In this document: positions 19,333-27,586 of the stretch, in pieces
Layout of the letters: the number at the start of each line of letters is the position of its first letter
Numbering within the stretch: the stretch's first letter is position 1
DNA from: Rhodosalinus halophilus
GTDB taxonomy: Bacteria; Pseudomonadota; Alphaproteobacteria; Rhodobacterales; Rhodobacteraceae
Direction of reading: 5' to 3'
Assembly: GCF_003298775.1 (NCBI RefSeq)
Contig: NZ_QNTQ01000010.1
Coordinates: 167,059 to 231,058 of the forward strand
DNA length: 64,000 nt
Notes under the pieces: generated by a model
Database searches by the model: none
What the model saw: only the letters and a program-made list of their open reading frames with translations
Told to the model about the DNA's origin: nothing
Translations under genes and position numbers: made by a program

Positions 19333-20139
19333 ATGGGGTTTCGGGACAGACTGGCGAAATGGCTGGCGCAGCCTTGGGTGACGAGCGGGATCATCGCCGT
19401 CATCGTCGTCAACGCCGTGGTTCTGGGGTTGGAGACCTCGGACGAGGCGATGGCGCAGGCCGGGCCGCTGCTGATCGCCATCGACCGGGCCTGCCTCGCC
19501 ATCTTCACGATCGAAATCGCGCTGAAGCTGGTGGCCCACGGCGGACGTTTCTTCCGCAGCGGCTGGAACGTCTTCGACTTTGTGATCGTCGGCATCGCGC
19601 TGGTGCCTGCCAGCGAGGGGCTGTCGGTGCTGCGTGCGCTGCGCATCCTCCGGGTGCTGCGCGTGATCTCGGTCGCGCCGCGCCTGCGCCGGGTGGTCGA
19701 AGGCTTCGTCCGCGCCATCCCCGGCATGGGCAGCGTCTTTCTGCTGATGGCGCTGGTGTTCTACATCGGCGCGGTGATGGCCACGAAGCTCTTCGGCGAC
19801 GCCTTCCCCCAATGGTTCGGCACGCTGGGCGATTCGGCCTACAGCCTCTTCCAGATCATGACGCTCGAGAGCTGGTCGATGGGCATCGTGCGTCCGGTCA
19901 TGGAGGTCTATCCTTACGCCTGGGCCTTCTTCGTGCCTTTCATTCTCGTGACGACCTTCGCCGTGGTGAACCTGCTCGTTGGTCTCATCGTGAACTCGAT
20001 GCAGGACGCGCATCACGAGGAAGAGGGCGTGCGCACCGACGCCTATCGCGACGAGGTGCTCGAGCGGCTGGCGCGGATCGAGGCGCGCCTGGCCGACGGC
20101 GAGGCGGAAAGCGCGCAGGAACGGCGAAAGGGCGCCTGA
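19333..20139 (+). CDS. NavBac-type voltage-gated sodium channel
   Basis: Single-repeat, six-helix ion channel subunit that would assemble as a tetramer in the inner membrane. S4 has four arginines at every third residue (R101, R104, R107, R110). The pore carries the selectivity filter TLESWS (177-182), the sodium-selective signature of bacterial Nav channels. S6 (about 198-222) is followed by a C-terminal heptad-like helix (LERLARIEARLA) matching the known NavBac coiled coil. At 268 residues it is full length. It starts 3 bases after the methyltransferase stop. Confidence 0.92.
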   Translation: MGFRDRLAKWLAQPWVTSGIIAVIVVNAVVLGLETSDEAMAQAGPLLIAIDRACLAIFTIEIALKLVAHGGRFFRSGWNVFDFVIVGIALVPASEGLSVLRALRILRVLRVISVAPRLRRVVEGFVRAIPGMGSVFLLMALVFYIGAVMATKLFGDAFPQWFGTLGDSAYSLFQIMTLESWSMGIVRPVMEVYPYAWAFFVPFILVTTFAVVNLLVGLIVNSMQDAHHEEEGVRTDAYRDEVLERLARIEARLADGEAESAQERRKGA

Positions 20140-20216
20140 GCCGCAGTTTGCGCTACGCCGGCGCCGCGTTCCGGTGTATGCTTCAACCATAACGATAACC
20201 CTTTCGAGGGACCGAG

Positions 20217-20714
20217 ATGGCAGGCTTTCTGAGGGTGATCCTCATCGTGGCGGTGGCCCTGGGGCTCTCCGCCTGTTCGGGCAAGTTCCGCACCTACAAC
20301 GGACCGGAGGTGACCCGGATCCTCGTCTACAAGGGCGAGCGGCGGATGTATCTGCTGCATCACGACCGGATCCTGGAAGGCTACGACATCGGGCTGGGCT
20401 TCAACCCCGTGGGCCACAAGCAGCACGAGGGAGACGGGCGAACGCCGGAGGGCCATTACTTCATCGACCGCCGCAACCCGAACAGCGAGTTCCACCTCTC
20501 GATCGGGATCTCCTATCCCGAACCGCACGAAGAGATGGCCGCGGCGGAGGCGGGCGTCGATCCGGGTGGCGACATCTTCATCCACGGCCGACCCTGGGAA
20601 TACCGCAAGGGCGGGCGCGACTGGACGGCGGGCTGCATCGCGGTGACGAATCGTGAGATGGAAGAGATCTACGCGATGGTGCGCAACGGAACGCCGATCA
20701 CGATCTATCCGTGA
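20217..20714 (+). CDS. L,D-transpeptidase-fold (YkuD) lipoprotein
   Basis: A 165-residue protein with a signal peptide and lipobox (LSAC, Cys20). The YkuD catalytic signature is present: His123 (IFIHGR) and Cys140 (DWTAGCIAVTN). Such enzymes make 3-3 peptidoglycan cross-links or attach proteins; small stand-alone ones may also be amidase- or endopeptidase-like. It is convergent with the CAP-domain lipoprotein 12 bases away. Confidence 0.9.
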   Translation: MAGFLRVILIVAVALGLSACSGKFRTYNGPEVTRILVYKGERRMYLLHHDRILEGYDIGLGFNPVGHKQHEGDGRTPEGHYFIDRRNPNSEFHLSIGISYPEPHEEMAAAEAGVDPGGDIFIHGRPWEYRKGGRDWTAGCIAVTNREMEEIYAMVRNGTPITIYP

Positions 20715-20726
20715 CCCGGCGCGAGG

Positions 20727-21266
20727 CTAGCTCGTCGGTTCCCCACCGGTCCCCGCGCCCATCACCAGCGTCCACCAGATCTTGCCGTTCGGCTCCTGAT
20801 ACCAGGCGAAGCCCATGTCGCGTGCCCGCCGGTCGAGGATGATGGCGCGGGTGGCCTCTTCCTCCATCCAGGCGGCCAGGGTCTGCACCTCGGTTTCGTA
20901 GGTCTCCGAGATCGTCTCTCCGAGGAACTGCCCCTCGTAGCCCACGCGCCGCACCCGGTCGAGCGGCGAGGAGCCGTCGGAGCCGAAATGCCAGGGCCGG
21001 TTCTGCACCGACATGTCGCGCGAATGCGTCGCGGCGGCGGCGGTGAGTCGCTCGTCCAGTCGGACCCGACCTGCGCCGGAGGCCTCGCGCAGCGCGTTCA
21101 CCGAATCCAGCATCTCGAACCTGATCCGCGACTCGTCGCCCGGGCCGATACGGTAGAGCCGCGGCAGCGGCTGCCCGTCCGGGCCGAGCTGCGGTGTCTG
21201 CGGCACGGGCGCACAGGCCGCGAGGGCGGCGAGCACGGCGACGAGGGGGATGAGCTTCGGCAGCAT
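20727..21266 (-). CDS. CAP/SCP-domain lipoprotein
   Basis: A 179-residue lipoprotein (lipobox LAAC near residue 18) with a bacterial CAP (cysteine-rich secretory/SCP-PR1) domain. The features seen are LDSVNALREASGAG, LTAAAATHSRDMSVQNRPWHFGSDG and GETISETYE, with the conserved histidines. The function of bacterial CAP proteins is poorly defined; envelope or matrix roles are suggested. It sits between two L,D-transpeptidase-fold genes, which suggests a cell-wall context. Confidence 0.85.
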   Translation of the reverse strand: MLPKLIPLVAVLAALAACAPVPQTPQLGPDGQPLPRLYRIGPGDESRIRFEMLDSVNALREASGAGRVRLDERLTAAAATHSRDMSVQNRPWHFGSDGSSPLDRVRRVGYEGQFLGETISETYETEVQTLAAWMEEEATRAIILDRRARDMGFAWYQEPNGKIWWTLVMGAGTGGEPTS

Positions 21267-21365
21267 GGCACCATGGGCGATCGTTCGGACATCTTCGCTC
21301 TAGCCGCATCGACGCCCGGTTTCAAATCAGAGCGGGCGTCCATCCGCTGATAGCGCCGGTTTGAT

Positions 21366-21394
21366 TTGCGACTGAGGCCTCCGGGCCATATATG
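21366..21394 (+). promoter_or_regulatory. Putative sigma-70 promoter for the Tat-exported L,D-transpeptidase
   Basis: TTGCGA (21366-21371) and TATATG (21389-21394) are separated by 17 bases, in the divergent gap 31 bases before ATG 21425. The fit to the consensus is moderate and the position is ideal. Confidence 0.5.
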
Positions 21395-21424
21395 TATTAC
21401 CCAGTTTCCAGTGGAGTGAGTGAC

Positions 21425-22030
21425 ATGACCGACAAGCGAATCGGCCGTGCATGGAACAGGCGGAGCTTTCTGGCAGGGACGGCGGCGGTGCTCGGCACGC
21501 CGGCCATCGCCCAGCAATCGCAGATGCCCGACACCGTCGAGATGGAGGGAGATCCCGGCGGCGGTGTCCGCCGCAACATCTCGAGCTTCCGCTCGCTCGA
21601 CTGGCGGCCGTATTTCAGCGATCTCACGAACGGCGCCATCCTCGTCGACATCACCTCGCGGGCGCTGCACTACTGGGCGGAGGACCAGAGCGTCTACCGC
21701 CTCTATCCGACCTCCGTGCCGCTGAGCGAAGAGCTCACGCGCAGGGGCCGCACGCGCGTGACCTACAAGGATCCGAATCCCGACTGGCGTCCCACTCCGT
21801 CGATGAAGGAACGCAATCCGGAGTGGCCCGACTATGTGCCGCCCGGCCCGGACAACCCGCTCGGAACGCGCGCGCTGCACCTCTCGTGGACCTACTACCG
21901 GATTCACGGAACCCACGACACGCGCAAGATCGGGCGCCGCTCGTCGAACGGCTGCATCGGGCTCTATAACGAGCACATCGAGGAGCTTTTCGAGATGGCG
22001 AAGGTCGGCACGCAGGTGTTGCTGATTTGA
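21425..22030 (+). CDS. Tat-exported L,D-transpeptidase-fold (YkuD) protein
   Basis: A 201-residue protein with a twin-arginine signal (NRRSFLAGTAAVLG, RR at 12-13). The YkuD catalytic residues are His161 (YYRIHGTHD) and Cys177 (SSNGCIGLYN). ATG 21425 is chosen because it precedes the signal peptide directly; an upstream ATG overlaps the likely promoter. Export by Tat, rather than as a lipoprotein, separates it from the YkuD gene at 20217. It likely acts in peptidoglycan cross-linking in the periplasm. Confidence 0.88.
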   Translation: MTDKRIGRAWNRRSFLAGTAAVLGTPAIAQQSQMPDTVEMEGDPGGGVRRNISSFRSLDWRPYFSDLTNGAILVDITSRALHYWAEDQSVYRLYPTSVPLSEELTRRGRTRVTYKDPNPDWRPTPSMKERNPEWPDYVPPGPDNPLGTRALHLSWTYYRIHGTHDTRKIGRRSSNGCIGLYNEHIEELFEMAKVGTQVLLI

Positions 22031-22179
22031 CCACAGGCGCGGCGAAGGCGCACCCGGGCCCGCACGCGGGATTTGCAATCTCGGCAACTTGCTGCTTAGA
22101 CGAAGGGCACGAGGTAAGTCTTGCGGCTTGTCGCGTTCCGTCGCCATGGCGGTCGGCAAGCGCCTTTCTGGAGGGAAAA

Positions 22180-22362
22180 ATGAAGAAACTCGTTCTCGCT
22201 GCTGCCCTTTCGGCTTTCGCTGCTCCGGCTATCGCCGGTGGCAAGGATCAGGTTGTCATGGAACCGCCGGTGATCGTCGAAGAGACGACGCAGGTGTCCA
22301 CCGGGGCCGGCATCATCATCCCGCTCGTCCTGATCGCGATGGTCGCCGCCATCGCCGACTGA
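22180..22362 (+). CDS. Small exported membrane protein, 60 residues
   Basis: Begins with a cleavable-looking signal (MKKLVLAAALSAFAAPAIAG), then a short acidic stretch (EPPVIVEE) and a C-terminal hydrophobic segment (IIIPLVLIAMVAAIA). It is preceded by a strong GGAGGG site and followed 26 bases later by a hairpin terminator, so it looks like an independent, well-expressed gene. I know no function; similar tiny proteins are common in this bacterial group. Confidence 0.75.
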   Translation: MKKLVLAAALSAFAAPAIAGGKDQVVMEPPVIVEETTQVSTGAGIIIPLVLIAMVAAIAD

Positions 22363-22388
22363 TCGCTTCGCGTCTTCGGAAAAGAGAG

Positions 22389-22416
22389 AGGCGGTGCTGT
22401 TGCGCCGCCTTTTTCT
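22389..22416. terminator. Bidirectional hairpin terminator
   Basis: AGGCGG (22389-22394) pairs with CCGCCT (22405-22410), followed by TTTTC on the plus strand. On the minus strand the same stem is followed by CTCTCTTTT. It lies between the convergent small membrane-protein gene and hemH and could end both. Confidence 0.75.
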
Positions 22417-22431
22417 TTGTGCGCCCCGGTC

Positions 22432-23496
22432 TCAGCGCACCCAGCCCTTGAGGTTGTCGTCGATCACCGCGGCCAGCGCTTCGATGTGCGCGGGATCGTC
22501 GTTGAGGCACGGGATATAGGTGAATTCGCGGCCGCCGGCCTCTTCGAAGCTCTCGCGGATCTCCTCGTTGATCTCCTCCAGCGTCTCGATGCAGTCGGCC
22601 GAAAAGGCTGGCGCGATCACCGCGATGCGCTTCTTGCCCTCCTCCGAAGCGAGACGTGCGACTTCTTCCACCGTATAGGGCCGCAGCCACTCTTCGGGGC
22701 CGAACACCGACTGGAAGGTCGTCGTGATCTCGGTGTCCTCCCAGCCGAGCCGTTCCTTCAGCAGGCGCGTCGTCTTCTGGCACTGGCAGTGGTAGGGGTC
22801 GCCTTCCATCAGGTAGCGCTGCGGCATCCCGTGATAGGAGCACACCAGGATGTCGGGTCGGTTCTCGAGCTCGCCATAGGCCCGTTCGACCGACTGCGCG
22901 AGCGCCTCGATGTAAAGCGGATGCTCGAAATAGGGGTCCACCGTGCGCACGGTCGGCTGCCATTTCTGCTTCATCAGCGCGCGGAAGAACTGATCGTTCG
23001 CGGTGGCAGAGGTCGCGCCCGCGTAATGGGGATAGAGCGGGAAGAACAGGATGCGCGTGCAGCCGGCCTTGACCATGGCGTCCACCTTGGACTGGGTCGA
23101 GGGATTGCCGTAGCGCATGCAGAAATCGACCATGACCTGGTCGCCGTAGCGCTCCTTCATCGCCTTGGCGAGCGCCTCGGTCTGGCTCCTGGTGATCGTC
23201 ATGAGGGGGCTTTCGCCCTTCTCCTCGTTCCAGATCGACTTGTAGGCCTCGCCCGAGGAGAACGGCCGCTTGCTGAGGATGATGAGCTGCAGGAGCGGTT
23301 GCCACTTCCACGGCGCGTAGTCGATCACGCGGCGGTCCGACAGGAACTCGTTGAGGTAGCGCCGCATCGACCAGTAGTCGTAATTGTCCGGCGTGCCGAG
23401 ATTGGCGACGAGAACGCCGATCCGCTCCGGCGGCAGCTTCGGGTGATCCGCGGGCGCATGGACGGGCCGGGTCTCGGCTTTGGCGGCGTCGAGCAT
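22432..23496 (-). CDS. hemH: Ferrochelatase
   Basis: Inserts Fe2+ into protoporphyrin IX, the last step of heme synthesis, at the inner membrane. The 354-residue protein has the N-terminal IGVLVANLGTPDNYDYWSMRRYL, FFPLYPHYAGAT, the catalytic-histidine block SYHGMPQRYL and APAFSADCIETLEEI. The CQCQK segment may hold cysteines. Length and motifs are normal. It stands alone on the minus strand, convergent with the small membrane-protein gene. Confidence 0.96.
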   Translation of the reverse strand: MLDAAKAETRPVHAPADHPKLPPERIGVLVANLGTPDNYDYWSMRRYLNEFLSDRRVIDYAPWKWQPLLQLIILSKRPFSSGEAYKSIWNEEKGESPLMTITRSQTEALAKAMKERYGDQVMVDFCMRYGNPSTQSKVDAMVKAGCTRILFFPLYPHYAGATSATANDQFFRALMKQKWQPTVRTVDPYFEHPLYIEALAQSVERAYGELENRPDILVCSYHGMPQRYLMEGDPYHCQCQKTTRLLKERLGWEDTEITTTFQSVFGPEEWLRPYTVEEVARLASEEGKKRIAVIAPAFSADCIETLEEINEEIRESFEEAGGREFTYIPCLNDDPAHIEALAAVIDDNLKGWVR

Positions 23497-23554
23497 GGGT
23501 CTATCGCTGTCCTCGGCTGATATCCGGAAGGAAGTATGTGAATTTCGCGATGCG

Positions 23555-24373
23555 TCAATCTTCGATTCGCGTTTCTTCCGTTCCGAGCGCCTCTGCGAGA
23601 CGCCGTGTCGCGGAGCCCGGGCGCAGGGGTTGCGGCTGACTGGCGTCGGGGGCCCAGCCGGTGAGCACCACGAATTCCGCGGTCGCGGCGATCCCGCCGC
23701 CCGGACCCGGCGCCGCTTCGGCGTAGATTTCCGCGGCCCGCAGGATCACGGACCGGCGCGTCGGGCGGCGTAGCCGGCCGGTCAGTGCATTGGCCTCGCC
23801 CATGCCGCGCAGATCGCGCATCAGGTGCAGCGCCGTGGCATAGCGCACGGTCAGAGCGAAGCTGTCGGCCACCGGCAGGGCGAAGCCCGCGCGCTGCAGG
23901 AGCGCCCCGAGATCGCGGATCTCGGCCATCGGCGCGACGCGCGGGCTCAGGCCCCCCGTGACCTCGCTTTCGGCGCGCGCGAGCGCCGCGCGCAGTTCCT
24001 GCAGGCTGCGGCCACCGAAGAGGATGCCGAGAAACAGCCCGTCGGGCTTCAGTGCGCGGCGGCACTGGATGAGCTGTCCCACCGGATCGTCGGCCCAGTG
24101 CAGGTCCATCGCATGAATGATCAGGTCATGCGCTTCCGCCTCGAAGGGGAGCACGGCAGCAGGCCCGACATGCACCGCCCCCGGCAGCCATCCGTCCCAG
24201 ACCTCGGGGAGCGGGCTGACGACGGCGGGCTGCGTAAAGTCCCTGTTAACCATCGAGAGACGATCCTCGAGATCGTCGCGCGCGGCCTCGTGCAGGAAGG
24301 TGACGGGCGCGCGCGCGGCGCGGGCCCGGTTGCGGGCCAGCGCGGCGTGATCGGTGAGGGCGGGCATCTCCAT
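23555..24373 (-). CDS. SAM-dependent methyltransferase, BioC/NDUFAF5-like
   Basis: A 272-residue methyltransferase with DLIIHAMDLHWADDPVGQL and ALKPDGLFLGILFGG. The MDLHW(A/V)NDxPG-type block resembles the NDUFAF5 family of mitochondrial complex I assembly factors and alphaproteobacterial homologues. The classical glycine-rich SAM loop is poorly preserved. The start may be ATG 24373 or the in-frame ATG 24367. The start codon overlaps that of comF on the other strand. Confidence 0.8.
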   Translation of the reverse strand: MEMPALTDHAALARNRARAARAPVTFLHEAARDDLEDRLSMVNRDFTQPAVVSPLPEVWDGWLPGAVHVGPAAVLPFEAEAHDLIIHAMDLHWADDPVGQLIQCRRALKPDGLFLGILFGGRSLQELRAALARAESEVTGGLSPRVAPMAEIRDLGALLQRAGFALPVADSFALTVRYATALHLMRDLRGMGEANALTGRLRRPTRRSVILRAAEIYAEAAPGPGGGIAATAEFVVLTGWAPDASQPQPLRPGSATRRLAEALGTEETRIED

Positions 24374-25121
24374 GAGCGTGACAGATAGTGTCTGGACGCG
24401 CGGCCTTCAAACCGCCGTGCGGCTGATCTACCCGCCGCGGTGCCTGGGCTGCGGCGGCCCGGTCGAGAGCGATTTCGGCCTCTGCCCCGCCTGCTGGCGC
24501 GACACGCCTTTCGCCGGCGGGCTTGTCTGCGACACCTGCGGCACGCCGCTGCCGGGCGAGGATCCGGGCGAGGCTGTGCACTGCGACGACTGCCTTGCCC
24601 ATCCGCGACCATGGGCGCAGGGGCGGGCGGCGCTGCTTTACCGCGACATGGGGCGTCGGCTCGTGCTCTCGCTCAAGCACGCCGACCGGAGCGACATCGC
24701 GCGACCCGCCGCACGCTGGATCGCGCGGGCGGCCAGCGCCATGCCGCTCGGCGACTCGCTGGTGGCCCCGGTCCCGCTGCACTGGCGGCGGCTGGTCTCG
24801 CGGCGGTTCAACCAGGCGGCGCTTCTGGCCGGCCCGCTCGCGCGCGAGCTGGGGCTGGAGGTGGCGCCCGATCTGCTCGAAAGGGTGCGGCGCACCCAGC
24901 CCCTGGGCGGGCAGGATCGGACGGCCCGCGCGGCGACGCTTGCCGGCGCGATCCGCGTCGCGCCGCGCCATGCGGACCGTGTGCGCGACCGGCCGGTGCT
25001 GCTGATCGACGACGTGATGACGACCGGGGCAACGCTGGAGGCCGCGGCGCACGCCCTGGCGAGGGCCGGCGCCGGAGAGATTCGCATGGCGGTTCTGGCG
25101 CGCGCCGCGCGGGAGGCTTAG
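24372..25121 (+). CDS. comF: ComF family phosphoribosyltransferase-like protein
   Basis: An N-terminal zinc-finger-like region with cysteine pairs (CLGCGG, CPAC, CDTCG, CDDC) is followed by a PRTase domain with the PRPP-binding loop VLLIDDVMTTGATLEAAA. ComF proteins act in DNA uptake or single-strand handling in competent bacteria, and their enzymatic activity is unclear. ATG 24372 or GTG 24378 can start it. It is followed 36 bases later by grxC. Confidence 0.88.
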   Translation: MSVTDSVWTRGLQTAVRLIYPPRCLGCGGPVESDFGLCPACWRDTPFAGGLVCDTCGTPLPGEDPGEAVHCDDCLAHPRPWAQGRAALLYRDMGRRLVLSLKHADRSDIARPAARWIARAASAMPLGDSLVAPVPLHWRRLVSRRFNQAALLAGPLARELGLEVAPDLLERVRRTQPLGGQDRTARAATLAGAIRVAPRHADRVRDRPVLLIDDVMTTGATLEAAAHALARAGAGEIRMAVLARAAREA

Positions 25122-25157
25122 GTTGCAGCAGAGCACCAAGCCTCAGGAGGTCGCGCC

Positions 25158-25430
25158 GTGGACGACCACAGCCGGAAACCAGTCGAAATCTACACCTCGC
25201 CGCTCTGCGGCTTCTGCATCGCCGCGAAACGTCTGCTCGACAGGAAGGGCGTGCCCTTCACCGAGATCGATGTCTGGGCCGAGCCGCAGCGCAAGGCCGA
25301 GATGATCCAGCGGGCAGGCGGACGCACCAGCGTCCCGCAGATCTTCATCGGCGAGGCGCATGTGGGCGGATGCGACGAGCTGCATGCGCTCGAGCGCGCC
25401 GGCAAGCTCGACCCGATGCTGGCCGCGTGA
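25158..25430 (+). CDS. grxC: Glutaredoxin 3
   Basis: A 90-residue dithiol glutaredoxin reducing disulfides with glutathione. The active site is CGFC (in TSPLCGFCIAAKRLL) instead of the more usual CPYC. The glutathione-binding blocks TSVPQIFIGEAHVGGCDEL are present. GTG 25158 is the start. Its stop shares bases with the ATG of the following hydrolase. Confidence 0.93.
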   Translation: MDDHSRKPVEIYTSPLCGFCIAAKRLLDRKGVPFTEIDVWAEPQRKAEMIQRAGGRTSVPQIFIGEAHVGGCDELHALERAGKLDPMLAA

Positions 25431-26260
25431 TGCGCACCGCGCTGCTGCAGCTCACCTCCTCCGACGAGCCCGAGGAGAACCTCGCCACCGTTTCGGAGAT
25501 GGTTTGGGAGGCTGCGGCAGAGGGCGCGGGCTTCGTGCTGACGCCGGAAGTCACCAATTGCGTTTCGGCCAGCCGCACGCATCAGCGCATGGTGCTGACG
25601 CATGAGGCGAACGATCCGGTGCTCGCCGGTCTGCGGGACGAGGCGGCGCGCGCGGGCGTCTGGCTGCTTATCGGCTCGCTCGCGCTCGAGACCGACGACC
25701 CGGACGAACGTTTCGCGAATCGCTCCTTCCTGATCGGGCCGGACGGAAAGATCGTGGCGCGCTACGACAAGATCCACATGTTCGACGTGCAGGTCAGCGA
25801 AAGCGAGACCTACCGCGAATCGGCCGGGTTCCGGCCCGGACGGCGCGCCCGCATCGCCGAGACGCCTTTCGGAAAGATCGGCCTGACGGTGTGCTACGAT
25901 GTGCGGTTTCCCTATCTCTACCGCGCGCTCGCGCAGGCCGGTGCCGAGATCCTGACCGTGCCGTCGGCCTTCTCTCAGCCTACCGGCGCGGCGCATTGGG
26001 AGCCGCTGCTGCGCGCCCGGGCGATCGAGACCGGCGCATGGGTGCTCGCGCCCGCGCAGACGGGCACGCATCCGACCAGCCGGGGCAAGGCGCGCAAGAC
26101 ATGGGGGCACAGCATGGTGGTCTCGCCCTGGGGCGAGGTGACGGCCCGGGCCGGCAGCGCACCCGGCATTCTCTACGCCGAGATCGACAGGGCTGCCGCG
26201 GCGGACGCGCGTGCGCGGGTGCCCTCGTTGGAGCATGACCGGGAGTTCGACGGCCCCTGA
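25430..26260 (+). CDS. Carbon-nitrogen hydrolase (nitrilase superfamily, Nit1/NIT2-like)
   Basis: A 276-residue hydrolase. The catalytic triad is visible as Glu in TPEVTN, Lys in ARYDKIHMFD and Cys in VCYDVRFPYLYR. The KIHMFDV and ARAIET motifs place it with the Nit1 (deaminated glutathione amidase) and omega-amidase branch. The direct link to the glutaredoxin gene, overlapping by one base, is consistent with glutathione metabolism; this is an inference. Confidence 0.88.
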   Translation: MRTALLQLTSSDEPEENLATVSEMVWEAAAEGAGFVLTPEVTNCVSASRTHQRMVLTHEANDPVLAGLRDEAARAGVWLLIGSLALETDDPDERFANRSFLIGPDGKIVARYDKIHMFDVQVSESETYRESAGFRPGRRARIAETPFGKIGLTVCYDVRFPYLYRALAQAGAEILTVPSAFSQPTGAAHWEPLLRARAIETGAWVLAPAQTGTHPTSRGKARKTWGHSMVVSPWGEVTARAGSAPGILYAEIDRAAAADARARVPSLEHDREFDGP

Positions 26261-26262
26261 CG

Positions 26263-26709
26263 ATGGACAGGACCACCCATGCGCTGGCAGTCACGCTGTT
26301 CAGCGAAATCCTGACCGCCGACCAGCTCTTGCGCAATCGGCTCAGCCGAAGCCTGCCGCGCGGCATGGAAATCAGCCATTTCTCCGTGCTCAATCACCTC
26401 GCGCGTTTCGGGGTCGAGCGGTCCCCCGCACAGCTCGCCCGCAGTTTCCACGTCACTCGCGGCGCGATGACCAATACGCTCCGCAAGCTCGAGGCGCAGG
26501 GCTACGTGCATATCAGGCCGGACTGGGAGGATGCCCGGCGCAAGATGGTGGCGATCAGCCCGGCGGGTCTGCGCGCCCGCGACGAGGCGCTGGCCGCCGT
26601 CGCACCCATGGTGAGCGAGCTTGTCCGCGAACTCGGGCAGGACAAGGTGCGCGCCGTCCTGCCCATCCTGCGAGAATTTCGTCTGAAGCTCGAGGATGGG
26701 GGTGGGTGA
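26263..26709 (+). CDS. MarR family transcriptional regulator
   Basis: A 148-residue winged-helix regulator. Signatures are EISHFSVLNHLARFGVERSPAQLARSFHVTRGAMTNTLRKLEAQGYVHIRPDWEDARRK-like wing architecture and a C-terminal dimerisation helix. It starts two bases after the nitrilase stop, so it is probably co-transcribed with it. Ligand and targets are unknown. Confidence 0.9.
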   Translation: MDRTTHALAVTLFSEILTADQLLRNRLSRSLPRGMEISHFSVLNHLARFGVERSPAQLARSFHVTRGAMTNTLRKLEAQGYVHIRPDWEDARRKMVAISPAGLRARDEALAAVAPMVSELVRELGQDKVRAVLPILREFRLKLEDGGG

Positions 26710-26758
26710 CGAAGAATCTTTGACAGAAAACTCTTCTGACCCGTCGCACGCAGCGAGC

Positions 26759-26784
26759 GGCGAATTCTCGTACGAGAATTCGCC
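26759..26784. repeat. 26-base perfect palindrome between convergent genes
   Basis: Half-site GGCGAATTCTCGT at 26759-26771 is followed directly by its exact reverse complement. It lies between the ends of the marR-type gene and ubiG, 8 bases past the ubiG stop. No T-run follows on either strand. It could be a bidirectional terminator-like cruciform, an RNA-stability element or a dispersed intergenic repeat. Confidence 0.7.
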
Positions 26785-26791
26785 CTGCCGG

Positions 26792-27538
26792 TCAGCCGGG
26801 CTTCGTGCTGGCCGTCACGTAGTTCACGCTGAGATCGCGCGGCGAGATCGCCCAGGACCAGCTCACCGGATTGAAGACGAAGCCCTTGCGGTCCACCGGG
26901 CGCAGCCCGGCCCCGTCCAGATAGCCGTAAAGCTCGTCCGGCGTGATGAACTTCCGCCACTCGTGCGTGCCCTTGGGCAGCCAGCGCATCACATATTCCG
27001 CCCCCACGATCGCCATGGCGAAGCTCTTGGCGTTCCGGTTGATCGTCGAGCAGATCATCAGCCCGCCAGGCTTCAGAAGCAGCTGGCAGGTCGTCAGATA
27101 GGCCAGCGGATCGGGGACGTGTTCGACCACCTCCATGTTGAGCACCACGTCGAAGCTCTCGCCCGCGGCTGCCAGATCCTCGGCAGAGCCATGCCGGTAG
27201 TCGATCTCCAGCCCGGATTGCGCAGCGTGCGTCTGCGCAACGGGGATATTCCGTGCCGCGGCATCGACGCCGACGACGTCGGCGCCCAGCCGCGCCATCG
27301 GCTCGGCCAGAAGCCCGCCGCCACAGCCGATATCGAGAAGCCGCAGATCTGCGAAAGGCCGGTCCGACGACAGGTCGCGGCCAAATTCGGCGGCGATCTG
27401 CGCGGTGATGTAGTCGAGCCGGCAGGGATTGAGCATGTGCAGCGGCTTGAACTTGCCGTTCGGATCCCACCACTCGGCCGCCATCGCCTCGAACTTGGCG
27501 ACCTCTCCCGCATCGACGCTGGTTTCGGCTGCCTGCAT
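26792..27538 (-). CDS. ubiG: Ubiquinone biosynthesis O-methyltransferase UbiG
   Basis: SAM-dependent enzyme performing both O-methylations in ubiquinone synthesis. The 248 residues contain the conserved [18 protein letters not shown] near the N-terminus, the SAM loop [20 protein letters not shown], and the membrane-interacting segment [18 protein letters not shown]. It is divergent from pip with a 48-base gap. Confidence 0.96.
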   Translation of the reverse strand: MQAAETSVDAGEVAKFEAMAAEWWDPNGKFKPLHMLNPCRLDYITAQIAAEFGRDLSSDRPFADLRLLDIGCGGGLLAEPMARLGADVVGVDAAARNIPVAQTHAAQSGLEIDYRHGSAEDLAAAGESFDVVLNMEVVEHVPDPLAYLTTCQLLLKPGGLMICSTINRNAKSFAMAIVGAEYVMRWLPKGTHEWRKFITPDELYGYLDGAGLRPVDRKGFVFNPVSWSWAISPRDLSVNYVTASTKPG

Positions 27539-27586
27539 CGCGATCTCCTATGGTCTTCCCCGGCAAGCGACCAATATAGTGCGGGC

